A stretch of 64,000 bases of DNA, from contig NZ_CDBH01000021.1 of assembly GCF_000820305.1 (NCBI RefSeq), positions 62,001 through 126,000 on the forward strand. The letters run 5' to 3'. Below the pieces are notes generated by a model that searched no databases, was not told the DNA's origin, and was given only the letters and a program-made list of their open reading frames with translations. Positions 18,647 through 28,841 of this stretch are shown here, one piece after another (positions within the stretch are counted from its first letter, which is position 1; each line of letters opens with the position of its first letter). Source of the stretch: Aeromonas dhakensis. GTDB taxonomy: Bacteria > Pseudomonadota > Gammaproteobacteria > Enterobacterales > Aeromonadaceae. The position numbers and the translations under genes were made by a program.

Positions 18647-19546
18647 TCAGGCCTCGGCCTTGCAGCCGAGCCAGCCCTCCCGTCCGGGCAGGGTGCCGCG
18701 TACCAACCGGCCGGTAGGTAAGCCGGTCGGGTCCGATGGTAACAGATCCCCGAGCGGCACGAAGCGGATGCCGCGCGCCCTGGCTTCGCCGAGCAGGGCA
18801 TCGAACTGATCCGCCATCACGATCCCTTCCACTTCGGCATGGATGGTGTAGACGTGGGGGCCCTGTACCGGTGGGGTCGCCAGCTGATCCAGCAGGAAAC
18901 GGTTGAAGCCGTCGACCGTCACCTGATGACCCACCACCTCGTCGAAGGTGGGCAGGTTGACCGGGATCTGCGGGGTGCCGGGGCGACCGTCCTGCAGCAG
19001 GGGCCGGAACAGGCCGCTGCCGCGACAGTCGCTGTTGTAGCGAAAGCCGAACTGCTCCTTGGCCTGGGTGGTGAGCGGGTCGGCCCGCCAGCCGGCGGCG
19101 GCGGAGCAATCCACTTCGCGCCCCAGGATCTGGTTGAGCGCATCCACCCCGAGCCGGGTCTGACGAATCAGCTCGGCTTCGTCCCAGTGGCCGGTGTTGG
19201 CCTGCCAGCCGTGGTGATCCCAGGCGTGCAGCCCCACCTCGTGGCGGGCGCTGTCGGTGTCGCGCATCAGGGAGCCGAGCTGCTTGCCGATGGACTTGCC
19301 GGGCCAGGCGGTGCCGGCCAGCAGGATGTCCAGCCCATAGAGGGATGCTGCGTTGGAGCGCAGCATCTTCAGTAGAAAGCGGGGTTTTAGCAGGCGCCAC
19401 AAGTGGCGCCCCATGTTGTCCGGTCCGACCGAGAAGAAGAAGCTCCCCTTGACCTGATGCTTGTCGAGCAGTTGCAGCAGGCGGGGCACCCCGTCACGGG
19501 TCCCCCTGAAGGTATCGACGTCGATCCGCAGACCTACCTCAGTCAT
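18647..19546 (-). CDS. arnD: ArnD, 4-deoxy-4-formamido-L-arabinose-phosphoundecaprenol deformylase
   Basis: A 299-residue polysaccharide-deacetylase-family (NodB) enzyme. [10 protein letters not shown] at the N-terminus holds the metal-binding Asp pair and [13 protein letters not shown] (about 102-114) holds the metal histidines. It removes the formyl group from undecaprenyl-phosphate-L-Ara4FN at the inner membrane before flipping. Its start overlaps the 3' end of arnA by 8 bases. E. coli ArnD is 296 residues. Confidence 0.94.
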   Translation of the reverse strand: MTEVGLRIDVDTFRGTRDGVPRLLQLLDKHQVKGSFFFSVGPDNMGRHLWRLLKPRFLLKMLRSNAASLYGLDILLAGTAWPGKSIGKQLGSLMRDTDSARHEVGLHAWDHHGWQANTGHWDEAELIRQTRLGVDALNQILGREVDCSAAAGWRADPLTTQAKEQFGFRYNSDCRGSGLFRPLLQDGRPGTPQIPVNLPTFDEVVGHQVTVDGFNRFLLDQLATPPVQGPHVYTIHAEVEGIVMADQFDALLGEARARGIRFVPLGDLLPSDPTGLPTGRLVRGTLPGREGWLGCKAEA

Positions 19547-21530
19547 GCTCGACTCCCGTGGTGACCGCCCCTTGCAGGAAGAAGTCCAGGGTGTTGCCTA
19601 TGGTCTCTTCCATCTCGATGGTCGGTTCCCAGTCCAGCAGGCGGCGGGCATTGGCGATGCTCGGCCGGCGGTGGGAGACGTCCTGATAGCCATCGCCGTA
19701 GAAGGATTTGCTCTCCACCAGCTTGAAGCCGGCAAACGGCGGGAACTGGTCGCGCAGCGGGTGAGCCTCGAACTTGGCGAGCAGGATCTCGGCCATCTGC
19801 TGGATGCTGGCCTCGTTGTCCGGGTTGCCGATGTTGATTATCTGGCCGTCGCAGCGGTTCCCCTTGTTCTCGATGATGCGGAACAGGGCCTCGATGCCGT
19901 CCTCGATGTCGGTGAAGCAGCGCTTCTGGGCGCCACCGTCCACCAGCTGGATCGGGGTACCGTCCACCAGGTTGAGGATCAGCTGGGTGATGGCACGGGA
20001 GCTGCCGATGCGGGCGGAGTCCAGGCTGTCCAGACGCGGCCCCATCCAGTTGAAGGGACGGAACAGTGTGAAGTTGAGCCCCTCCTTCTTGCCGTAGGCC
20101 CAGATGACCCGATCCAGCAGCTGCTTGGAGACCGAGTAGATCCAGCGCTGCTTGTTGATGGGGCCGACGATGAGGCGGGAGCTGTCTTCATCGAAGCTGT
20201 GATCGTCGCACATCCCGTACACCTCGGAGGTGGAGGGGAAGATGATCCGCTTGTGATACTTCACGCAGTAGCGGACGATCTTGAGGTTCTCCTCGAAGTC
20301 GAGCTCGAACACGCGCAGCGGGTTGCGGGTGTACTCGATGGGGGTGGCGATGGCCACCAGCGGCAGGATCACGTCGCACTTCTTGATGTGATACTCGATC
20401 CACTCGGTGTGGATGCTGATGTCCCCCTCCACGAAGTGGAAGTTGGGGTGACCGATGAAGCGGTCCACCGCACTGGAGCCGATGTCTAGGCCATAGACCT
20501 CGTAGCCGCCATCCTGGAGCAGGCGCTCGGTCAGGTGGTTGCCGATGAAGCCGTTGACGCCGAGGATCAGCACCCGGGTCAGCCGCGCCTTGCGCAGGGC
20601 ATTGCTCGCCTTAGCGCCGATCTTCATCCCTTCGACCAGCCCCAGTTCGCGGGCCAGCTGGGCGCCGCGCACATAGAGGCCCCCTTCGGCCTGACCGGCC
20701 ACGATCTCCAGCACTCCTTCACCGCAGGCGATGCGCAGCGGCTCCTGGCTCAGGATGGTGCCCGGCTGCTTGTCGCTCTGCTGGGCCAGCCAGTGGCTCT
20801 TCCACACCGTCAGCTTGCGATCGCCGGCGAAGCTGAAGGCGCCCGGGTAGGGCTGGGTGACGGCGCGCACCAGGTTGTGCAGTTCGTGGGCCGGGCGGTG
20901 CCAGTGCAGCTCGCCATCGGCCGGGGTGCGGCGGCCATAGTAGCTGGCCTTGCTCTCATCCTGCGGGGTGAGGCGGATGTCGCCGGCGCGCAGCTTGGGC
21001 AGCTCCTGCTCCAGCAGCGCCCGGGCGGCGAGGCGCACCTTGCCGTGCAGGGTCAGCGCGGTGTCGTCGTCGGCAATGGCTACCACCTGCTGGGCGACAA
21101 TGGCGCCGGCGTCGGGCTTGGCGGTCATCTGGTGCAGGGTGATGCCGGTCTGGGTCTCGCCGTTGACCAGGCACCAGTTGATGGGCGCGCGACCGCGGTA
21201 GGCGGGCAGCAGGGAGCCGTGCAGGTTGAAGGCGCCGACGGTCGGGATGTCGAGGATCGCCTGCTTGAGCATGTTGCGGTAGTAGAAGGAGAAGAGGGCC
21301 TGGGGCGCCAGCTCCTGAATGCGCTCGATCCAGAGCGGGTGGTTCACGTCCTCGGGGGAGTAGACCGGCAGGTTGTGCTCGGCGCAGAGCTGGGCGACCG
21401 AGCCGAAGAAGCGGTTCTCGCCCGGATCATCGGCGTGGGTGAAGACGGCCTGGATCTCGTAGCCTGCCTCGAGCAGGGCCTCGATGCCGGTGCAACCGAT
21501 ATCGTGATAAGCAAAGACGACGACTTTCAT
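19539..21530 (-). CDS. arnA: ArnA, bifunctional UDP-L-Ara4N formyltransferase / UDP-glucuronate decarboxylase
   Basis: A 663-residue two-domain enzyme. The N-terminal formyltransferase (about 1-304) has the 10-formyl-THF site [15 protein letters not shown] with catalytic His and a downstream Asp in [10 protein letters not shown]. The C-terminal SDR decarboxylase (about 315-663) begins with the NAD loop [10 protein letters not shown] and has the EVYG.....D and [10 protein letters not shown] catalytic region. It catalyses oxidative decarboxylation of UDP-glucuronate and N-formylation of UDP-L-Ara4N. It starts with an ATGA overlap of arnC and overlaps arnD, so the operon is tightly coupled. Confidence 0.96.
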   Translation of the reverse strand: MKVVVFAYHDIGCTGIEALLEAGYEIQAVFTHADDPGENRFFGSVAQLCAEHNLPVYSPEDVNHPLWIERIQELAPQALFSFYYRNMLKQAILDIPTVGAFNLHGSLLPAYRGRAPINWCLVNGETQTGITLHQMTAKPDAGAIVAQQVVAIADDDTALTLHGKVRLAARALLEQELPKLRAGDIRLTPQDESKASYYGRRTPADGELHWHRPAHELHNLVRAVTQPYPGAFSFAGDRKLTVWKSHWLAQQSDKQPGTILSQEPLRIACGEGVLEIVAGQAEGGLYVRGAQLARELGLVEGMKIGAKASNALRKARLTRVLILGVNGFIGNHLTERLLQDGGYEVYGLDIGSSAVDRFIGHPNFHFVEGDISIHTEWIEYHIKKCDVILPLVAIATPIEYTRNPLRVFELDFEENLKIVRYCVKYHKRIIFPSTSEVYGMCDDHSFDEDSSRLIVGPINKQRWIYSVSKQLLDRVIWAYGKKEGLNFTLFRPFNWMGPRLDSLDSARIGSSRAITQLILNLVDGTPIQLVDGGAQKRCFTDIEDGIEALFRIIENKGNRCDGQIINIGNPDNEASIQQMAEILLAKFEAHPLRDQFPPFAGFKLVESKSFYGDGYQDVSHRRPSIANARRLLDWEPTIEMEETIGNTLDFFLQGAVTTGVEHD

Positions 21531-22507
21531 TGTTCAGCTTCCTGTTGCGAAGGGGTGGTGGCGGTGCGCACGATCCGGTGGATGAAGTAGCGGGGACGGG
21601 CGCGCACGTCTGTGTACATGCGGCCTATGTACTCTCCCAGCAGCCCCATGCCCAGCAGCTGCACGCCGACAAAGGTGAAGAGAATGGCAAAGAGGGTGAA
21701 GACGCCATCGGCGGCCCAGTCGGCGCCCAGAGTGAGGCGCATCAGGATCAGCAGGATGGAGAAGGTAAAGCCGATGCCCGCCACCACGCTGCCAACGATG
21801 CTGAGCAGACGCAGCGGGGTGGTGGTCATGCAGGTGACCAGGTCATACATCAGGTTGATGAGGTGCATCAGCCCGTATTTGGACTCTCCATGGGCCCGCT
21901 CGGCATGGCCCACTTCCAGCTCTATGGTGCGGCGGGCGAAGCTGTTGGCCAGGATGGGGATGAAGGTGCTGCGCTCCTGGCAGCAGAGCATGGCGTCGAT
22001 GATGTGGCGGCGATAGGCGCGCAGCATGCAGCCGTAGTCGCTCATGTGCACGCCGGTGGCCTTTTGCACCGACTTGTTGATGAGCTTGGAGGCGGTCTTG
22101 CGAAACCAGGAGTCCTGGCGGTTGCGGCGCATGGTGCCCACCACGTCGTAGCCCTGCATGGCGGCTTCCACCAGGCGGAGGATCTCCTCCGGCGGGTTCT
22201 GCAGATCCGCATCCAGGGTGATCACCAGATCCCCCTTGGCGGTCTCGAAGCCGGCCATGATGGCGGCATGTTGACCGTAGTTGCGGTTGAGCAGCACCCC
22301 GACCAGCTTGCTGCCCTCGCGGGCGGCGGCTTCGCTGATGAGCTCGGTGGAGCCGTCATGGCTGCCGTCGTCGATGAGGATCACCTCGTAATCCTGCGAC
22401 AGCTGATCGCAGGCGGCGGTGACCCGGCTCAGCAGCACGGGCAGGCTGGCCTCCTCGTTGTAGACGGGGATGACCACCGAAACCAGCTTGATGTCAGTGT
22501 TGTTCAC
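21527..22507 (-). CDS. arnC: ArnC, undecaprenyl-phosphate 4-deoxy-4-formamido-L-arabinose transferase
   Basis: A 326-residue GT2 glycosyltransferase. The catalytic domain begins [17 protein letters not shown], with the nucleotide-binding DDGS and DADLQNP motifs; two C-terminal transmembrane helices (about 235-260 and 268-295) anchor it to the inner membrane. It transfers Ara4FN from UDP to undecaprenyl phosphate. The start codon is GTG at 22507, 6 bases after arnB. Length matches E. coli ArnC (322). Confidence 0.95.
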   Translation of the reverse strand: MNNTDIKLVSVVIPVYNEEASLPVLLSRVTAACDQLSQDYEVILIDDGSHDGSTELISEAAAREGSKLVGVLLNRNYGQHAAIMAGFETAKGDLVITLDADLQNPPEEILRLVEAAMQGYDVVGTMRRNRQDSWFRKTASKLINKSVQKATGVHMSDYGCMLRAYRRHIIDAMLCCQERSTFIPILANSFARRTIELEVGHAERAHGESKYGLMHLINLMYDLVTCMTTTPLRLLSIVGSVVAGIGFTFSILLILMRLTLGADWAADGVFTLFAILFTFVGVQLLGMGLLGEYIGRMYTDVRARPRYFIHRIVRTATTPSQQEAEQ

Positions 22508-22513
22508 GTTTGG

Positions 22514-23650
22514 TTACTCCAATATGTCGATAAGGGCCGCGACCACGCGGTCAACGTCGGCCAGCGTCATGTCCGGGAAGAGTGGCAGGGTGCACAGGCG
22601 TGAGGAGTTCCACTCGGTATGGGGCAGGCTGAGGGTCGGGTAGCGTTCGCGGTAGTACTTCTGGGTGTGGGCTGCCCGAAAGTGCAGACCGGTACCGATG
22701 CCACGCTCCTGCAGCGCCTGCATCAGCTGATCCCGATCGAGGCCGCAGCGCTCGGGGTCGACCCGCACCATGAACAGGTGCCAGGCGTGCAGGTGGGGGT
22801 AGCCCGGCACGGCGAGCGGTGCCAGCGGCAGACCGGCCAGCCGCTCCTGGTAGCGGGCCACCAGTTCGGCCCGTTTGGCATTGAGCTCGGGCAGGCGTGC
22901 CAGTTGCACCAGGGCGATGGCGGCGTTGATGTCGGCCAGGTTGTATTTGAAGCCCGGGGTGATCACCTCCGCCTGCGGCTTGCGGCCCAGGCTCATGCGA
23001 TCAAAGGCATCCACGCCCAGGCCGTGGAATTTGAGCATCCGCACCTTGTCTGCCAGCGCCTTGTCGTCGGTTACCAGCATGCCCCCTTCGGCGCAGGTCA
23101 TGTTCTTGATGGCGTGGAAGGAGAAGATGGCGGTGCCGCTGGCGCCGATCCAGCGCTCCCGATAGCGGGTGCCGACCGCGTGGGCGGCATCCTCGATGAC
23201 CGGAATGCCGTGCCGGCCGGCCAGCTCGAGGATGGGGTCCAGGTCGATGGGGGCGCCGGCATAGTGCACCGGGATGATGGCCTTGGTCCTGGCGGTGATG
23301 AGCGGGGCGATCAGCTCGACGCTGGTCATCAGGGTATCCGGGTCCACGTCGACGAAGACCGGCTCGGCCCCCAGCAGGGTGATGATGTTGATGGTGGAGA
23401 CCCAGGTCTGGGAGGGGGTGATCACCTCGTCTCCCGGGCCTATGCCCAGCGCCATCAGGGTGACGTGCATACCGGCGGTGGCGGAGCAGAGGGCGACGGC
23501 ATGCTGGCAGCCGAAGGTATGGCAGAATTGCTGCTCCAGTTCATGATTCTTCGGGCCCGTGGTGATCCAGCCCGACTTCAATACATCACAGACAGCACTT
23601 ATCTCGGCATCGCCCATGGCTGGCCGTGAAAATGGCAGAAAATCTTGCAT
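22514..23650 (-). CDS. arnB: ArnB, UDP-4-amino-4-deoxy-L-arabinose aminotransferase
   Basis: A 378-residue DegT/DnrJ/EryC1-type PLP aminotransferase. The Schiff-base lysine is in [14 protein letters not shown], and PSQTWVST and EDAAHAVG are also family motifs. It makes UDP-L-Ara4N from the 4-keto sugar with glutamate. It is the first gene of arnBCADTEF. The 221-base gap to divergent ugd is AT-rich and must hold both promoters; no convincing pair of PmrA or PhoP half-sites could be recognised by eye. Confidence 0.95.
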   Translation of the reverse strand: MQDFLPFSRPAMGDAEISAVCDVLKSGWITTGPKNHELEQQFCHTFGCQHAVALCSATAGMHVTLMALGIGPGDEVITPSQTWVSTINIITLLGAEPVFVDVDPDTLMTSVELIAPLITARTKAIIPVHYAGAPIDLDPILELAGRHGIPVIEDAAHAVGTRYRERWIGASGTAIFSFHAIKNMTCAEGGMLVTDDKALADKVRMLKFHGLGVDAFDRMSLGRKPQAEVITPGFKYNLADINAAIALVQLARLPELNAKRAELVARYQERLAGLPLAPLAVPGYPHLHAWHLFMVRVDPERCGLDRDQLMQALQERGIGTGLHFRAAHTQKYYRERYPTLSLPHTEWNSSRLCTLPLFPDMTLADVDRVVAALIDILE

Positions 23651-23871
23651 ATGAGATCCAACAAAGAATATTAATCAGCGCCCACGAAATTGGGCTCCCC
23701 CAAACGGTTTTACTCAACATACGGATATAAAAGCGGGCCTGCAATGGTCCAGAAACAGCTGGTAACAATTAACTGGTGCGGACATCTTAGGTAATGTGAT
23801 AAATATTTATAACCCCCCAAACTCTTTGTTTTTCCAAATTACAAATTCTCTGACATTCTGGTTGTATCAAT

Positions 23872-25218
23872 ATGAACATTACTGTATTTGGAAGTGGCTA
23901 CGTGGGCCTGGTTCAGGCCACCGTGCTGGCCGACGTTGGTCACCAGGTCATCTGTGTCGATGTCGATGAACAGCGGGTGGCTGCCCTGATGGACGGTCAT
24001 GTCCCTATCTATGAACCCGGGCTCGACACCCTGCTGCAACGCAACATCAAGAGCGGTGCCCTGGTGTTCACCACGGATGCCGTACAGGCCGTCGAACACG
24101 GTGATGTGCAGTTTCTGGCGGTGGGGACGCCACCGGGGGAAGATGGCTCCGCCGATCTCAGCCACGTGCTGACGGTGGCCGAAACCATCGCCAGGCATCG
24201 TGACCGGCCCGTCATCATAGTCAACAAGTCGACCGTGCCGGTGGGCACCGCCGACAAGGTGACCGCCAGGGTCAACGCCATCCTGCAGCAGCGGGATCAG
24301 TCGTTTTCCTTCGACGTGGTCTCCAACCCCGAATTTCTGAAAGAGGGCTCCGCCATCCAGGACTGCCTGCGACCGGATCGCATCGTGGTGGGTACCGCCA
24401 ATGAGGCCTCCCGCCAGCTGATGCGCGAGCTCTACGAGCCGTTCAACCGCAACCACGACCGCATCCTGTTCATGGATGTGCGCAGCGCCGAGCTGACCAA
24501 GTATGCCGCCAACTGCATGCTGGCCACCAAGATAAGCTTCATCAACGAGATGGCCGGACTGGCCGAGCGGGTCGGCGCCGACATCGAGATGGTGCGCCAG
24601 GGGATAGGCTCGGATCAGCGCATCGGCTATCAGTTCATCTACCCGGGTTGTGGCTATGGCGGCTCCTGTTTTCCCAAGGATGTCAAAGCCTTGCTGGCCA
24701 CGGCCCAGGAGCTGGAGTACGACACGCCGCTGATCCGGGCGGTGGAGCGGGTCAACGAATTGCAAAAGTCGCGGCTGTTTCAGCTGCTGTCAGCGTTCTT
24801 CCGCTCCGAAGGGGATACCCTGGCCGGCAAGACCATCGCCCTGTGGGGGCTGGCGTTCAAGCCCAACACGGACGACATGCGCGAGGCGCCGAGCCGGGCC
24901 CTGATGGAGGCGCTGTGGCAGGCCGGTGCGACCGTGCAGGCCTATGATCCCGAGGCGATGCAGGAGGCCCAGCAGATCTACGGCAACTGCGACAAGCTGC
25001 GCTTGATGGGCACCAAGGAGGCCGCCCTGTTTGGTGCGGATGCCCTGGTGATCTGCACCGAGTGGAACCACTTCAAGGCCCCCAACTTTGCCGCCATCAA
25101 GCAGGCGTTGAAGTGTCCCCTGATCGTGGATGGTCGCAATCTGTTTGATCCGGGTCGCATGAAAGATCATGGGTTCCATTATTACGCCATCGGCCGGGGC
25201 GAATCGGTAATGAAATAA
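23872..25218 (+). CDS. ugd: UDP-glucose 6-dehydrogenase
   Basis: A 448-residue NAD-dependent dehydrogenase making UDP-glucuronate, the entry substrate for the arn pathway and for other polysaccharides. The N-terminal NAD loop is GSGYVGLVQA; the catalytic cysteine lies in PGCGYGGSCFPKD (about residue 260); the C-terminal UDP-binding domain includes LWGLAFKPNTDDMREAPS. It is divergent from arnB and clearly belongs to the same module. The ribosome-binding sequence before the ATG is weak. The coding region is followed by about 300 AT-rich bases before the first strong terminator. Confidence 0.95.
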   Translation: MNITVFGSGYVGLVQATVLADVGHQVICVDVDEQRVAALMDGHVPIYEPGLDTLLQRNIKSGALVFTTDAVQAVEHGDVQFLAVGTPPGEDGSADLSHVLTVAETIARHRDRPVIIVNKSTVPVGTADKVTARVNAILQQRDQSFSFDVVSNPEFLKEGSAIQDCLRPDRIVVGTANEASRQLMRELYEPFNRNHDRILFMDVRSAELTKYAANCMLATKISFINEMAGLAERVGADIEMVRQGIGSDQRIGYQFIYPGCGYGGSCFPKDVKALLATAQELEYDTPLIRAVERVNELQKSRLFQLLSAFFRSEGDTLAGKTIALWGLAFKPNTDDMREAPSRALMEALWQAGATVQAYDPEAMQEAQQIYGNCDKLRLMGTKEAALFGADALVICTEWNHFKAPNFAAIKQALKCPLIVDGRNLFDPGRMKDHGFHYYAIGRGESVMK

Positions 25219-25406
25219 CATCTTGTCATATCGGGCCGCCATCAATAATCAGCTGTGTGGCGGATTAATCTGCTGGATATTGGCTGAAGCGAGATATTGC
25301 TCTCACTATTTTTATGGGGAGGGCGAGTTTTGTCATCATAATTTAATATTGCGAAGCGCTTCACTTTATTTATTCTATTTTGTCGATATGGCCCGGCGCT
25401 TAATTA

Positions 25407-25435
25407 TTGCGGTCAACCTTGTCGTTATCTGCTAT
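25407..25435 (+). promoter_or_regulatory. Candidate promoter of an intergenic small RNA
   Basis: TTGCGG (25407-25412) and TGCTAT (25430-25435) are spaced by exactly 17 bases, predicting a start near 25441. No start codon with a ribosome-binding site follows in the right place. Confidence 0.4.
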
Positions 25436-25440
25436 CGGGG

Positions 25441-25564
25441 AGACAGGGCAGGCCGCGCCAGGGGCGCAGGGTGTTTGCAGAACCGGCATGAACAAGATTT
25501 GGCAAGATGGCAGCAATGCCAGTCAACATGGCCCTGCGCAGTCGCGCAGGGCCATGTTGTTTTA
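25441..25564 (+). ncRNA. Candidate small RNA between ugd and yheU
   Basis: A sigma-70-like promoter at 25407-25435 would produce an RNA of about 120 nucleotides ending at a strong intrinsic terminator. That terminator is a perfect 15-bp stem (25525-25539 with 25544-25558, loop AGTC) followed by GTTTTATC. The body contains a GC-rich GGCAGGCCGCGCCAGG segment, an unpaired stretch around AACAAGATTTGGCAAGATGG, and no convincing ORF. It does not match Spot 42, RyhB, GcvB or CyaR as far as I can recall those sequences. The alternative is that this is only the end of a long ugd 3' untranslated region; the AT-rich gap 25219-25406 before it holds no recognisable gene. Confidence 0.4.
25525..25564 (+). 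terminator. Strong intrinsic terminator upstream of the yheU 3' end
   Basis: AACATGGCCCTGCGC pairs perfectly with its complement (15 bp) across an AGTC loop, followed by GTTTTATC on the plus strand. No T-run on the minus strand, so it serves plus-strand transcription (ugd or the candidate sRNA). Confidence 0.85.
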
Positions 25565-25643
25565 TCGGGTGCAGGGAGATCCGGCGGGAACAGACAGGGA
25601 GAAGGGCGGCCAGGGTGGCAGGCCCGCAACGGCGATGGGCAGG

Positions 25644-25886
25644 CTATTGCAGTAGGTCGTCCACCTGCGCCCTGTCGAGGGTCGCCTTGGGCACTATGTT
25701 CACGCTTTCGTGCAGCTCGCTGTACACGATCACCGCCACGCCCTGCTGCAGCTGAGCTCTAACATCGTCGACCTTGTCGGCCAGACTGACATCCTGTTCG
25801 CCATACTCGGTGCCTTCCTGCAGCACGAAGTGCTCGAGCAGGTTGTTGAGGGTGTCTGCATCCAGCTCTTGCCAGGGGATTATCAT
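25644..25886 (-). CDS. yheU: YheU family protein (UPF0270)
   Basis: An 80-residue cytoplasmic protein beginning [20 protein letters not shown] with [17 protein letters not shown] in the middle, the pattern of YheU in E. coli (72 residues). No biochemical function is known. It follows yheT on the same strand, as in E. coli. Confidence 0.9.
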   Translation of the reverse strand: MIIPWQELDADTLNNLLEHFVLQEGTEYGEQDVSLADKVDDVRAQLQQGVAVIVYSELHESVNIVPKATLDRAQVDDLLQ

Positions 25887-25993
25887 GGTTTCATCTTCCG
25901 TTACCAGAGAGCGGGTATTGTCTATCTGTGGTCGGCCAGCGCAAGGGATTTATCTGGCCGCCCGCCAATGAGGTGAGAGAGCGGCCTCCATGG

Positions 25994-26977
25994 CTACCGG
26001 CCCGTACCTTGAGTCTGCTCCTGCAGCCACTGGCTGATCCGCTCCTCCAGCCAGAATCTTGGCCGCCAGGGCGTGCCGTGCAGGAAGCCCACGTGGCCGC
26101 CCCGCCGGCTCAACTCGTAACGCACCATGGGGGAGAGCTGCTCCGCCTGCGGGATCACCGCCTCGGTCATGAAGGGATCGTCGGCGGCGTGGATCACCAG
26201 GGTGGGGATGGGGATCTGCGCCAGCATCCCCAGGCCCGAGCAGCGCTGGTAGTAGTGATCGGCGCTGTCAAAACCGTGCAGCGGCGCCGTGACCTGCTCG
26301 TCGAAGTCTCGCAGGGTGGCGATGGCGCGCACCTGCTGCGGCTGCCAGCGGGCGCTGGCTGCCGCCTGTCGCCGGATCTTCTGCTGCAGGTTGTGGCGCA
26401 TGGTGCCCAGCAGATAACGCTGATAAACCCGCGAGAAGCCCTGATTGACCCGATCGGCGCAGCTGTCCAGCCGCAGCGGCGCCGAGATCACCACCGCCGC
26501 CTTCAGCTCGCGCGGGCTGGCGCGCGCCAGCAGATTGACCAGCATGTTGCCCCCCAGCGAATAGCCGATGGCGATGAGCGGCTTGCCGGGAAAGCGGCGG
26601 CCGAGCTCGGCGATCACCGCCTGGGCATCCTCGATGGCACCGGAGTGATAGGCCTGCAGCAGCCGGTTCGGCTCGCCGCTGCAGCCGCGAAAGTGCATCA
26701 GCACCGCCTCGTTGCCCTGGCGTTGCAGGTGGGCGAACAGCCCCTTGGCATAGTGGGAGTGAATGCTTCCCTCCAGCCCGTGAAACAGCACGATGAGCGG
26801 TCGCTCATCCCGGCTGATCTCGCCGCTCCAGGCGAGATCGACGAAGTCGCCGTCCGCCAGCTCGAAGCGCTCGGCCACGAAGCGGGCCGGTTGGCGGCGC
26901 AGCCACTTGGGCAGGATGGTTTGCAGGTGGGGATTGCGCGCCCACCAGGGGGCGTGAAAGTGGCTTTCGATCAGCAT
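25994..26977 (-). CDS. yheT: YheT family alpha/beta hydrolase
   Basis: A 327-residue alpha/beta-fold hydrolase of the UPF0017/ABHD1-3 type. It has the family N-terminus (W..NPHLQTILP), the nucleophile elbow GYSLGGN (Ser near residue 142), a downstream Asp in HAADDPF and the catalytic His in RGGHVGFL (about 291). Human relatives are phospholipid or acyl-ester hydrolases; the bacterial substrate is unknown. It lies upstream of yheU in the conserved order. Confidence 0.9.
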   Translation of the reverse strand: MLIESHFHAPWWARNPHLQTILPKWLRRQPARFVAERFELADGDFVDLAWSGEISRDERPLIVLFHGLEGSIHSHYAKGLFAHLQRQGNEAVLMHFRGCSGEPNRLLQAYHSGAIEDAQAVIAELGRRFPGKPLIAIGYSLGGNMLVNLLARASPRELKAAVVISAPLRLDSCADRVNQGFSRVYQRYLLGTMRHNLQQKIRRQAAASARWQPQQVRAIATLRDFDEQVTAPLHGFDSADHYYQRCSGLGMLAQIPIPTLVIHAADDPFMTEAVIPQAEQLSPMVRYELSRRGGHVGFLHGTPWRPRFWLEERISQWLQEQTQGTGR

Positions 26978-27033
26978 GCTGGGTCCGGGACAGAAAAGGA
27001 AACGGCGAGCAGCCGGGCTGCCCGCCGTCGGGA

Positions 27034-27933
27034 TCAGGCTGGCAGGCTGTCGTGGTGCTCGGCACCGCGCAGCATGGCCTGGATCAGCTCGTTGGCTTCA
27101 AACTTGGTCAGCGCCTCGTGGGCACCCACCTGGTGGGCCCGCTCTACGCTGATCTCGCTCGAGAGCGAGGTGTGCAGGATGATATAGGCACCCGCCAGCT
27201 TGGCGTCGCTCTGCACCTCGAAGGCCAGCTCGTAGCCATCCAGCCCCGGCATCTCGATGTCGCTCACCAGGATGTCGATGGGGGTCTTCTGGGCGGCCCG
27301 GGTCTGCATCAGGGTCAACGCATCCTTGCCGTTGGTGCACACCTCGTAGGGGATGTTGATGTAGTCCAGCGCCGCCATCAGCTGGCGGCGGGCGACCGAG
27401 GAGTCATCCACCAGCAGGATCCGCATCGGCTTGATCCGCTCACGCTGTACGTCGGTCAGCACCGGGTAGAGGTGGCTGGGGTCGTCCGGGTAGACCCGGG
27501 AGAGGATCAGCTCCACGTCCAGCAGCTGGATCAGCTGGTCATTGACCCGGGTCACGCCGGTCACGAACACGTTGTGGCCGAGGGAGGCGGGGGGCGGCGC
27601 TATGTCGCGCCAGTTGCATTCGGTGATCTTGTCGATGCCGCGCACCAGAAAGCCCACCAGGGTGCGGCGGCAGTCGGTGATGATGATGAAGCAGTGCGGC
27701 ATCTCTTCCTGGCTGATCGGGCGATAACCCACCGCCATGGCCATGTCGATCACCGGGATGGTAGTGCCACGCATGCTGGCGGCGCCGAGCACGGTCGGGT
27801 GCGAGTGCGGCATGGCCGTCAGCTGGGTGTAGGGCACTATCTCTTTTACCTTGAGGGTGCCGATGGCGAAGGATTGCTTGGCCGAGAGATGAAACAGCAA
27901 CATGCCCTGGGATTGGTTGGCCTTGCTTTTCAT
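27034..27933 (-). CDS. cheV: Chemotaxis coupling protein CheV
   Basis: A 299-residue adaptor. The N-terminal CheW-like domain (about 5-160) contains LGAASMRGTTIPVIDM, and the C-terminal receiver (about 170-295) has the acidic pair in LLVDDSSVARRQ, acceptor Asp in ILVSDIEMPGLDGY and Lys in ALTKFEAN. CheV links receptors to CheA and is tuned by phosphorylation. The ATG at 27933 is preferred to an upstream in-frame start because AGGAC precedes it. It lies far from the che operon at 49-60 kb, in a housekeeping neighbourhood. Confidence 0.93.
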   Translation of the reverse strand: MKSKANQSQGMLLFHLSAKQSFAIGTLKVKEIVPYTQLTAMPHSHPTVLGAASMRGTTIPVIDMAMAVGYRPISQEEMPHCFIIITDCRRTLVGFLVRGIDKITECNWRDIAPPPASLGHNVFVTGVTRVNDQLIQLLDVELILSRVYPDDPSHLYPVLTDVQRERIKPMRILLVDDSSVARRQLMAALDYINIPYEVCTNGKDALTLMQTRAAQKTPIDILVSDIEMPGLDGYELAFEVQSDAKLAGAYIILHTSLSSEISVERAHQVGAHEALTKFEANELIQAMLRGAEHHDSLPA

Positions 27934-28115
27934 GGCAGATGTCCTGTGAGTCAAAACGGTATCAGTCGATTCAGGCCCCTAGCATAAAGGATTATAGGAG
28001 AAATGGCCCTTCCGTTATTAACGACCGTTTGCCGTAAAACTGGACTCATTTCATCCATTTATTGCGGCGATCCGCCCTGGTGCGAAGCGCCGGGGGCCGA
28101 GCTGCGAGGGGGCGG

Positions 28116-28802
28116 TCAGACCGCGAGCAGGGTCGCCAGCGGGCAGCCGAGCCACTGCTGGCTGGCGCGATCGAGGGTGCTCTCATCCTCGTAACCGAGC
28201 TTGCTCGCCACCTGAGGAGCCTTGCTGCCGCTCTTGAGCAGACGCACCGCCTGCAGCAGCTGCCACTGCGCCCGCAGGGCATCGGCCGCCAGTGCCGGCT
28301 CACTGAGGCCGCGCTGCGCCAGCGCCTGCTGCCATGCCTCGTTGCCGCCAGCCTGGCCAGCGGCCAGCCCCTGCCAGGCGGTCTGCAGCGCAACATCCGC
28401 TTGCGGCTGGATGGGGCAGCCCTGCAGCTCGTCGAGCAGCACCTGCAGCCGGTGACCGTAGGCGCCGTGCCAGTCGCGGGGGCGCTGCCAGTCGGCCAGG
28501 CTGTCGAACAGGGGATCCAGCAGCGGGCCGGGTTGCAGCCAGCCCGCCTGGGCGGGCTGGTCGACACGCACCGAGCAGGTCAGCAGATCGTAACGGCAGC
28601 CGGCCAGCGGGCTGAACGCGGCAAGGGCATCGGCACAGAGCCAGAAGTGGCTTCCCGCCGTCAGCAGCAGCTCATGGGCGCCGAGTCGCAGCAGCGCCGC
28701 ACCCCGTGCAATCCGCAGCAGTTGCCCTGCCGGTACGCGTTTGCGAACGCCGACTTGCAGATGGGGGGTGAAAAAATGCTGATGTTCGATGGCGTGATGC
28801 AT
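28116..28802 (-). CDS. Diverged AraC-type transcriptional regulator
   Basis: A 228-residue protein. The frame is open much further upstream, but that part overlaps yheV on the opposite strand, so the ATG at 28802 (MHHAIEHQHFF) is chosen. The N-terminal half resembles an AraC-type cupin (HLQVGVRKRVPAGQLLRI). The C-terminal half has a degenerate AraC helix-turn-helix: QVASKLGYEDESTLDRASQQ, then WLGCPLATLL in place of the usual FxRxFKxxxGxSP pattern. Target genes are unknown. Its promoter would lie in the 39-base divergent gap with yheV. Confidence 0.65.
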   Translation of the reverse strand: MHHAIEHQHFFTPHLQVGVRKRVPAGQLLRIARGAALLRLGAHELLLTAGSHFWLCADALAAFSPLAGCRYDLLTCSVRVDQPAQAGWLQPGPLLDPLFDSLADWQRPRDWHGAYGHRLQVLLDELQGCPIQPQADVALQTAWQGLAAGQAGGNEAWQQALAQRGLSEPALAADALRAQWQLLQAVRLLKSGSKAPQVASKLGYEDESTLDRASQQWLGCPLATLLAV

Positions 28803-28841
28803 GTAAAAACCCTGATATGATGCTGCCCGGAGGTAACGAAA

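Noticed and set aside
23651-23871. Search for a PmrA or PhoP box between arnB and ugd
   Set aside because: No pair of half-sites with correct spacing could be found by eye; regulation by PmrA or PhoP is not claimed.
25223-25762. A 179-codon frame after ugd
   Set aside because: It starts without a ribosome-binding site, changes composition midway, runs through a strong terminator and overlaps yheU.
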